DNA of 64,000 bases from Tolypothrix bouteillei VB521301 (GTDB taxonomy: Bacteria; Cyanobacteriota; Cyanobacteriia; Cyanobacteriales; Nostocaceae), in NCBI RefSeq assembly GCF_000760695.4, contig NZ_JHEG04000001.1:8159123-8223122 (forward strand), given 5' to 3'. The notes beneath the pieces were generated by a model. It searched no databases. It was given only the letters and a program-made list of their open reading frames with translations, and was not told the origin of the DNA. The first letter of the stretch is position 1. Each line of letters opens with the position of its first letter. A program made the translations under genes and the position numbers. Of the stretch, positions 52,087 through 59,101 are shown piece after piece.

Positions 52087-52490
52087 ATCAATCTGTAAAA
52101 TCCACGTAAAAAGTTTTTAATTTTTGTATTTATTTTAACTTAAATATACTGACTCTAGTAGATATCGGCTGAAATCGTGTAACCTTTAGTAATGGCTTAT
52201 ATTACAAGCTTTTGCTTTTTCTGCCATGCTACTTACTGTAGCCTGTGAAACCACGCACAGCAATCGCTCATGGGTAAACTACCCAAGAGCGCGTTGCCTC
52301 ACCACCGCAGTGGCTCCTCCGGACTTCTGCCTTTTTGTACTAAATCCCTACGCACTACTTGTCGAAAAGAGCGTTTTTTTCCTCCCCTGCACAAAGGTGC
52401 AACCCCTGCACCCCTGCTTGTCTCACTCGACAATTTTCTCAGCCCTTGCAGTATTGAATCCCTACGAGGAAGCAGGGCAAACCTAAACTT
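52087..52490. other. 404-bp spacer between array and exporter
   Basis: It contains a repeat element shared with 20137-20154 (CCACCGCAGTGGCTCCTC, at 52302-52319) and short C/T-rich pieces (CCCTGCACAAAGGTGCAACC, AATCCCTACGAGG). Reading frames here are Pro/Ser-rich and not protein-like. Confidence 0.5.
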
Positions 52491-52686
52491 CCCTGAATTT
52501 TCTGACTTTTTCTGACCTATGGAACCAAAAATGAATTGAGCAGCTTCTGAATTTAGCTCAACTTCTATACAAAATTATCAATCATACTAACAATAGAAAG
52601 CAGTCAAAAAGCTTTCTGGCATAGAATTCACAATCTTACCGAAAATTTCCCAAATATTTTTTGGACACCAATACTTATTATCAATT
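52491..52686 (+). promoter_or_regulatory. Upstream block B before the exporter gene
   Basis: CCCTGAATTTTCTGACTTTT, then CTGACCT, CTGAATTTAGCTCAACT and ATCATACTAACAATAGAAAGC, then stem AGAAAGC (52595-52601) and GCTTTCT (52611-52617). The order and most bases match 48751-48873. A shared regulator or common transcript-stability element for array and exporter is the simplest reading. Unlike the array genes, there is no Shine-Dalgarno sequence before the exporter ATG. Confidence 0.6.
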
Positions 52687-54873
52687 ATGAAATATCAAGT
52701 TGTTCTACAACACAGCGAAGAAGACTGCGGTGCTGCTTGTATTGCCAGTATTGCCAAATATTACGGACGTACTTTTGCCATCAGTCGGGTGCGGGAAGCC
52801 GTGGGAACTGGTTCGCGAGGCACTTCTTTACTGGGTTTGAAACGGGGTGCAGACGCACTGGGGTTTAATGCTCGTCAGGTAAAAGCTAATCCTGAAATGC
52901 TTGAGCGTTTAAACGAAGTCCCTTTACCCGCAATTATTCATTGGAAAGGATATCACTGGGTTGTATTGTACGGTCAAAAAGGGAAAAAATACATTGTTGC
53001 TGACCCCAGTCTTGGTATGCGTTACCTCACTCGTAAAGAGTTAATGACGGGTTGGATTAATGGTGTCATGCTCTTGCTAGAACCAGACTACAGCCGTTTT
53101 CTAGAACAACCAGAAGATAAAATTGGTGGTTTTGGACGTTTTCTTGCCCGTACTTGGCCTTATCGCTTTATTCTTGCTCAGGCAATTGGTATTAATATAG
53201 CTATCGGTCTTCTCTCCCTCGCTTCTCCCTTAATGATGCAGTTACTAACTGATGATGTGTTGGTGAGGGGAGATACTCAATTGCTAACAACGGTGGCAAT
53301 TGGGGTTATTACTATGAATTTTATTAGGAGCGCGATCGCATTAGTACAATCCCACCTCATCGGTCACTTTGGTCAGCGCTTGCAATTCGGGTTAATTTTA
53401 GAATACGGACGCAAACTTTTACACTTACCCCTGTCATATTTTGAAGGGCGTCGCAGTGGGGAAGTTGTCAGCCGCATTTCTGATGTCAATGCCATCAATG
53501 CTCTTGTATCCCAAATTGTTCTCGGTTTACCCAGCCAATTCTTTATCGCTGTGGTTTCCTTGGGAATTATGCTGTTCTACAGTTGGCAACTATCCATAGC
53601 TTCCTTTGTTGCATTTCTTATCTTGACTTGCATTAATCTGCTTTTTGTCCCAATGATGCGGAATAAAACCCGCAAATCTATCGTTTTACGAACAGAAAAT
53701 CAAGGTTTTCTTGTAGAAACTTTTCGTGGCGTCCAAGTGCTAAAAACAACCCAAGCAACTCCCCAAGCGTGGGAAGAGTATCAAACAAATTACGGTCGCC
53801 TTGCAAACCTAGGGTGGAGTACGATGAAACTGGGGTTATACAGTGGTACTATCACCAGTCTGATTTCCACATTCACCAATATTGCCTTACTTTGGATAGG
53901 AAGTTATTTAGTTATCAACCATACCCTAACCATTGGTCAACTCTTAATGTTCAATGGTATGAGCGGTAACTTTCTCGGTTTCTTAAGTTCGGCAATTGGC
54001 TTAGTTGATAAATTTATTACCGCACAAGTTGTTATTCAGCGCCTGACAGAAGTTATTGACGCCACTGCAGAAGACGAAAACGACTTCAAAAAACCGTGGG
54101 TTCAAATTCCCAGTAATGCAGATATCACTTGCACCAACCTCAACTTCCACCATGCGGGTAGAGTAGACCTACTGCAAGACTTTTCTCTCACTATCCCCGG
54201 CGGTCAAGTCATTGCTTTAGTTGGTAAATCAGGTTGTGGCAAAAGCACTTTAGCTAAATTAATAACTGCTTTATATCAGACTCAATCGGGTAATGTCTCT
54301 TATGGCATATACAACCAACAAGACCTATCTTTAGAATGCTTGCGACAGCAAATCGTTCTCGTACCTCAAGAAGCACACTTTTGGAGCCGCTCAATTATTG
54401 ACAACTTCCGCTTCAGTTATCCCAACATTACTTTTGAACAAATTGTACAAGCTTGCCAAATTGCTGGTGCAGATGAATTTATCAACAAACTACCTGATAA
54501 ATATCAAACAGTTTTAGGAGAATTTGGGGCAAATCTTTCCGGCGGACAAAAGCAAAGATTGGCTATAGCTAGAGCAATAGCAACCGATCCCCCCGTACTT
54601 ATTTTAGATGAATCAACTGGTGCTCTTGACCCAGTTAGCGAAGCCGAAGTATTAGATAAACTGTTACACCACCGACGCGGTAAAACCACAATTACGATCA
54701 GCCATCGCCCCAAAGTCATTGAAAGATCTGATTGGATTGTAGTCCTCGAACAAGGTCGCTTAAAAATCCAAGGAACTCCAGAATACCTCCGACAAATCCC
54801 TGGCGAACACCTACACTTCCTAGAAGATGTTAGCACTCAAAGGTCATTGTTAGCAGCGATCGGCGAGCAGTAA
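52687..54873 (+). CDS. C39 peptidase-containing ABC exporter (PCAT)
   Basis: The protein has 728 residues. The N-terminal C39 peptidase (1-135) has Q8, C14 (EEDCGAACIAS), H90 (GYHWVVLYG) and D106 (ADPSLG), the complete oxyanion-triad set, so it should cleave after Gly-Gly. A six-helix ABC membrane domain follows (about 165-430). The nucleotide-binding domain has Walker A GKSGCGKST (513-521), signature LSGGQKQR (617-624), Walker B LILDEST and the switch His (ISHRPK). It should process the leader of the six array proteins and export them, with the HlyD protein downstream and a TolC-type channel elsewhere. There is no Shine-Dalgarno sequence. Confidence 0.95.
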   Translation: MKYQVVLQHSEEDCGAACIASIAKYYGRTFAISRVREAVGTGSRGTSLLGLKRGADALGFNARQVKANPEMLERLNEVPLPAIIHWKGYHWVVLYGQKGKKYIVADPSLGMRYLTRKELMTGWINGVMLLLEPDYSRFLEQPEDKIGGFGRFLARTWPYRFILAQAIGINIAIGLLSLASPLMMQLLTDDVLVRGDTQLLTTVAIGVITMNFIRSAIALVQSHLIGHFGQRLQFGLILEYGRKLLHLPLSYFEGRRSGEVVSRISDVNAINALVSQIVLGLPSQFFIAVVSLGIMLFYSWQLSIASFVAFLILTCINLLFVPMMRNKTRKSIVLRTENQGFLVETFRGVQVLKTTQATPQAWEEYQTNYGRLANLGWSTMKLGLYSGTITSLISTFTNIALLWIGSYLVINHTLTIGQLLMFNGMSGNFLGFLSSAIGLVDKFITAQVVIQRLTEVIDATAEDENDFKKPWVQIPSNADITCTNLNFHHAGRVDLLQDFSLTIPGGQVIALVGKSGCGKSTLAKLITALYQTQSGNVSYGIYNQQDLSLECLRQQIVLVPQEAHFWSRSIIDNFRFSYPNITFEQIVQACQIAGADEFINKLPDKYQTVLGEFGANLSGGQKQRLAIARAIATDPPVLILDESTGALDPVSEAEVLDKLLHHRRGKTTITISHRPKVIERSDWIVVLEQGRLKIQGTPEYLRQIPGEHLHFLEDVSTQRSLLAAIGEQ

Positions 54874-54935
54874 ATCTTAGAGTTTTGCTAGTTTCCTACA
54901 GTGTAAAAGCTTGCACAATCCAAAATCTAAAGTCC

Positions 54936-54963
54936 AAAATCTAAAATCTAAAATCTAAAATCT
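54936..54963. repeat. AAAATCT heptamers abutting the hlyD start
   Basis: Four exact AAAATCT heptamers end one base before the ATG at 54965. They occupy the place of a ribosome-binding site; none is visible. Degenerate units extend to about 54917. Confidence 0.8.
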
Positions 54964-54964
54964 T

Positions 54965-56470
54965 ATGATTAGCCACTTCAAATCCGATTCTCTATCCTTC
55001 ACCCAAGAAAACGATTTTCTGCCCCCCATGAGTCGCTGGACAACCTACGGTGGAATGTTCATCTTAGGTGTCATATGTTTAGCAGTTCCAGTTGCTTCTG
55101 TTAGTAAATATAAAGAGGTTGTTAAAACAGAAGCTGTTATCCGTCCAGCAGGTGAACTGCGAATTGTTCAAGCAGCAACAGAAGGTCAAATTATAGGAAT
55201 TTCAGTTCAAGAAAATCAACCTATTAAAAAAGGAGATGTTATAGCCACTATTGACGACTCCCGCCTGCAAACTAAAAAAAGTCAACTGCAAAGCAGTATT
55301 CAACAAGCAAAGTTACAACTTTTTCAAATTAACTCCCAAATTCGCGCTCTCAACAATCAAATCCATGCTGAAACTGACCGTATAAACCGCACTATTGCTT
55401 CTGCTGAAGCTGAACTGAGTGGGCGCGTTCGATCGTACCAAGATAAAAGAATGACTACTGTTGCAGAAGTTCAAGAAGCTGAAGCAAATGTTGGCATCTC
55501 TGAAGAGGATTTACGCAAGGCTCATGCAGAGTTAAGATCGGCGCAAGCAAATTTAAATGCGGCTAGGTCAGCTTTGATAGCTGCACGCTCCAAACAAAAT
55601 CGATATGAAATGGCGGCTAAAGTAGGAGCGCTATCAAAAGACCAGTTAGAAGAAGCACAACTCGCTGCTAGCCAACAAGAACAAGCAGTGGAAGGACACA
55701 AAGCAGCTGTTGAAGCACAAAAACAAACTATTGCTCGCCTCGAACAAGCTGTTTCTGCGTCTATTGCTAGAAGCCAAAAAGTAAAAGTCGCTTTAAATCC
55801 CAGCCAATCAGAAATCGCGATCGCAACAGAACGTATTGCCCAAGAAAAAGCAGCCGGAAAAGCTAGCTTGGCTACATTGGATAAAGAACGCCAAGCTCTG
55901 ATAGCACAAAGGATTGAAGCCCAAAAACAGTTAGATCGCGATGTCCGCGAATTGCAACAAGTGGGAATGGATATCAGACAAACAATTATCACAGCCCCAT
56001 CTGACGGGACTATCTTCAAACTCAGCTTGCGGAACTCCAGTCAAACCGTGCGCTCGGGAGAAGAAATTGCCCAAATTGCTCCGAGCAACTCAAAACTAGT
56101 CGCTAAGAGTTCGGTCAGTGCAGAGGAAGTGAGTAAAGTCAAAGTTGGCCAACAAGTTCACCTGCGGATATCTGCGTGTCCTCATCCAGATTACGGTACT
56201 CTAAAAGGAAAAGTCACAGCTATTTCTCCAGATGCCATCTCCCCTCAAGCCCAAGGTGCTAACTCCAATAGTGGCACTACAGCTAGCAAGATGGTAACGG
56301 GTGGTGCTTTCTACGAGGTTAGTATAGAACCAGAAAACTTGGTGCTAGCTCAAGGCAAAAGTCAATGCCTCATAACTTTGGGCATGCAAGGCAGAGCAGA
56401 TATTATCTCTCGAGAAGAAACTGTATTACAATTCTTCATGAGAAAGGCAAAATTAATTGCTGATTTTTAA
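54965..56470 (+). CDS. HlyD-family periplasmic adaptor (membrane fusion protein)
   Basis: The protein has 501 residues. A short cytosolic N-terminus is followed by one membrane helix (about 26-44, YGGMFILGVICLAVP). The lipoyl half-motif (EGQIIGISVQENQPIKKGD, in part) comes next. A long Ala/Gln/Glu-rich coiled-coil hairpin (about 90-330) follows, then the second lipoyl half (TIITAPSDGTIF) and a beta-barrel domain (VGQQVHLRISACPHPDYG). It links the C39 exporter to an outer-membrane channel. It lies 91 bp downstream of the exporter and is very likely in the same operon. No tolC-like gene is in the window. Confidence 0.93.
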   Translation: MISHFKSDSLSFTQENDFLPPMSRWTTYGGMFILGVICLAVPVASVSKYKEVVKTEAVIRPAGELRIVQAATEGQIIGISVQENQPIKKGDVIATIDDSRLQTKKSQLQSSIQQAKLQLFQINSQIRALNNQIHAETDRINRTIASAEAELSGRVRSYQDKRMTTVAEVQEAEANVGISEEDLRKAHAELRSAQANLNAARSALIAARSKQNRYEMAAKVGALSKDQLEEAQLAASQQEQAVEGHKAAVEAQKQTIARLEQAVSASIARSQKVKVALNPSQSEIAIATERIAQEKAAGKASLATLDKERQALIAQRIEAQKQLDRDVRELQQVGMDIRQTIITAPSDGTIFKLSLRNSSQTVRSGEEIAQIAPSNSKLVAKSSVSAEEVSKVKVGQQVHLRISACPHPDYGTLKGKVTAISPDAISPQAQGANSNSGTTASKMVTGGAFYEVSIEPENLVLAQGKSQCLITLGMQGRADIISREETVLQFFMRKAKLIADF

Positions 56471-56659
56471 AATATTTTGCAGCAATTGTAAGTAGGTAGA
56501 TGGCTTACAGCAATTGCACTACTATTTAATTTGTACGGGTATAGTACGCCTTCAATGCTAAAATCATAATTAAATATACTTGCCATATTGCCAAAGAGTT
56601 GGATTCTTAAAGAAAGTTTTGAGTTGGATTGAGATAGCTATTGTATTTCCTATGAAACT

Positions 56660-59101
56660 ATGCCTAAAGTCCTTAAATATGCGATCGCTTTTACACATAC
56701 ATTAACAGTATGTTTTGTCAATATTGTCTCTGAAAACTGTGTATCGGCTCAGATTAATCCAGATGAAACTTTAGGGTCAGAACGCTCATCGCTCGCGCCA
56801 AATGTTGGAATTAGACAAGGAGTGAGAGGCGATCGCATAGACGGGGGAGCAATACGAGGTAGCAATCTTTTTCATAGTTTTCAAGAATTTAATATTAACG
56901 AAGGGCAAAGAGTTTATTTTAACAATCCCGCAGGAATTACAAACATTATTACTCGAGTCACAGGCACTAAACTCTCAAACATTTTAGGAACATTAGGTGT
57001 CAATGGCAGTGCAAATTTATTTTTCATCAATCCCAATGGGATGATTTTTGGTCAAAATGCCAGATTAGATATCCAAGGGTCATTCATTGCAAGTACTGCT
57101 AGTGGTCTGAACTTTGCCGATAATACGCAATTCAGTGCAACAGCTTCCCAAAACTCTCCCTTGCTAACCGTTAGCGTTCCAATTGGTTTGCAATTTACAA
57201 GCAATTCCCAAGGAATTTTAGTTCGGGGAAATGGTCGAGGTTTAAGGAGACAGGAGAATCCAATCATTGATACAAATAATGCTTTACGCACGCAACCCGA
57301 TCGAACGCTAGCTCTAGTAGGTGGAGATGTCACTTTTGAAGGTGGGACATTGAAAACTGCAGGAGGAAGAATCGAGTTGGGTAGCGTTGCGGGTACTGGT
57401 AATGTCAGTTTGACTGCTGTGCAAAAAGGTTTTTCTTTAGGTTATGAAGGTGTTGCTAATTTTGGAGATATTCAACTGTCCGGAGCCACAGCAATTGATG
57501 CTAGTGGCGAGGGTGGCGGTGAGATTGAAATCAGAGGCAAAAGAGTAGTGCTTCGGGAGGGTTCGCAAATTGAAGCGACTCGCTTGGAAAAGGGCTTTGG
57601 CGGAAAGTTGACCGTAACCGCTTCAGATCTAGTAGAACTCGGCGGGACAACTGCTGACAATCTTGGAGATAACCGACGATTTCCCAGTTCCCTGTCTGTT
57701 GACAATCGAAAAGTCGGGGACATCCCTGGGGAACTGACAATCAACACCAGACAATTGATTATCCGACCGGGAGGACGAATATCAGCTAGCAATGCAGGTC
57801 AAGGAAAGGGAGGCAATATAACGGTCAATGCTGCTGATTCTGTGGAATTGATTGGTATTTTCAACGCCATGGGAGGGCTGCGTTCTAGTGGCATATCCGT
57901 ACAGACAACAGGTTCTGGAGACGCAGGAAATTTAGCTATCAACACTAAAAATTTGGTGATTCGGGATGGAGCAGAACTCTCTGCGTCTACCTTTAGTGCA
58001 GGTAATGGGGGAAGTGTAGAAATCAATGCCTCAGATTCTGTGGAATTGTTCAATACAAACGGGCAAATTCGCAGCAGAATAGTAGCCGAAGTGGGCAGAG
58101 ATTTGAGAGAAGTTAACCGACAGGGAGAATCTGATTCTCCTACGGGACAAGGTGGAAATCTAACAATTAGAACCAGAAACTTGACTGTGAGAGATGGCGC
58201 AGTAGTGACTGTAAGTAGTAGAAGTGAAAATGCTAGAGCTCAAGGTGCAGGTACTTTAGACGTAACAGCTCGATCCGTTCGTTTGGATAATAAAGGACAA
58301 ATTACTGCAGCTACTGCTTCCGGTCAGGGAGGAAATATTACACTACAAGTGCAAGATATCTTGCTTTTACGCCGTAATAGTTTAATATCCACCACAGCAG
58401 GTTCAGCACAAGCAGGAGGAGATGGAGGAAACATTAACATTAATACAAATTTCATCGTAGCTGTCTCCAATGAAAATAGCGATATCACCGCCAATGCTTT
58501 TAGTGGGAGTGGCGGTAATGTGAAAATTACAGCCCAAAGTATTTTTGGGTTAGAACCACGCAGCCGAGAACAACTCCAAACTTTATTGGGAACGAGTCAA
58601 GCTGGCGATACAGATCCGAGTCGGCTGCTCAGTAATGACATCACTGCTATTTCACAAGAAAACCCTTCTTTAAGCGGTCAGATTACCATCAACACGCCTG
58701 ACGTTGACCCTTCCAAAATGTTGGTTGAATTGCCAATGGATATCGTCGATGTCAGTGGATTAATTCGTCAGGACCTTTGTGTTGCAGCCGATCGCGGAAG
58801 TAAATTTACCATAACCGGACGTGGAGGTTTACCTCCTTCTCCTCATGAAACCCTCAATCCTGATGCTGGGTGGGAAGATTGGCGCATCGTACAGCCACAG
58901 GCTTTATCTGAAAAAACAGAGAGTGCAAGAAATTATCAACCAAATTCAAAAGAACTTCAACCTATAAATATTATTGAAGCTCAAGGTTGGGTTATGAGTG
59001 CAAATGGTACGGTGGTTCTCACAGCTCAGCCTGCTGTCGTGACACCTCAAGGAACTTGGCTATCTCCTTTAGATTGTCAGCGGTTGAGGGCAAACTTATG
59101 A
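56660..59101 (+). CDS. Two-partner-secretion-type filamentous haemagglutinin protein
   Basis: The protein has 813 residues. A signal peptide (1-30) is followed by a TPS/haemagglutination domain (about 32-155) with NLFHSFQEFNI, FNNPAGITNIITRVTG in part, and the hallmark FFINPNGMIFG (N124-G127). Then comes a right-handed beta-helix-like repeat region with many GGNI/AGNL-x-INT and VRDGA turns (about 270-640). A C-terminal region with VSGLIRQDLCVAADRGSKF has conserved Cys and is common in cyanobacterial members. It is predicted to be exported across the outer membrane by an FhaC-like partner; none is in the window. The stop overlaps the next start (ATGA). Confidence 0.9.
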   Translation: MPKVLKYAIAFTHTLTVCFVNIVSENCVSAQINPDETLGSERSSLAPNVGIRQGVRGDRIDGGAIRGSNLFHSFQEFNINEGQRVYFNNPAGITNIITRVTGTKLSNILGTLGVNGSANLFFINPNGMIFGQNARLDIQGSFIASTASGLNFADNTQFSATASQNSPLLTVSVPIGLQFTSNSQGILVRGNGRGLRRQENPIIDTNNALRTQPDRTLALVGGDVTFEGGTLKTAGGRIELGSVAGTGNVSLTAVQKGFSLGYEGVANFGDIQLSGATAIDASGEGGGEIEIRGKRVVLREGSQIEATRLEKGFGGKLTVTASDLVELGGTTADNLGDNRRFPSSLSVDNRKVGDIPGELTINTRQLIIRPGGRISASNAGQGKGGNITVNAADSVELIGIFNAMGGLRSSGISVQTTGSGDAGNLAINTKNLVIRDGAELSASTFSAGNGGSVEINASDSVELFNTNGQIRSRIVAEVGRDLREVNRQGESDSPTGQGGNLTIRTRNLTVRDGAVVTVSSRSENARAQGAGTLDVTARSVRLDNKGQITAATASGQGGNITLQVQDILLLRRNSLISTTAGSAQAGGDGGNININTNFIVAVSNENSDITANAFSGSGGNVKITAQSIFGLEPRSREQLQTLLGTSQAGDTDPSRLLSNDITAISQENPSLSGQITINTPDVDPSKMLVELPMDIVDVSGLIRQDLCVAADRGSKFTITGRGGLPPSPHETLNPDAGWEDWRIVQPQALSEKTESARNYQPNSKELQPINIIEAQGWVMSANGTVVLTAQPAVVTPQGTWLSPLDCQRLRANL

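Noticed and set aside
52226..52515. Small frames upstream of the exporter as a leader peptide or immunity gene
   Set aside because: They read Pro/Ser/Cys-rich and coincide with a repeat shared with 20137; no Shine-Dalgarno or hydrophobic pattern of an immunity protein.
48739..56470. Lanthipeptide or other modified RiPP cluster
   Set aside because: The mature protein has no Cys, is 106 residues long, and no LanM, radical-SAM, YcaO or similar enzyme is in the neighbourhood.
58987..59097. Longer N-terminus for the CHAT gene
   Set aside because: The extra 37 residues lie in the other frame of the haemagglutinin gene and are Cys/Ser-rich; the ATG at 59098 is followed by normal protein sequence and couples to the previous stop.
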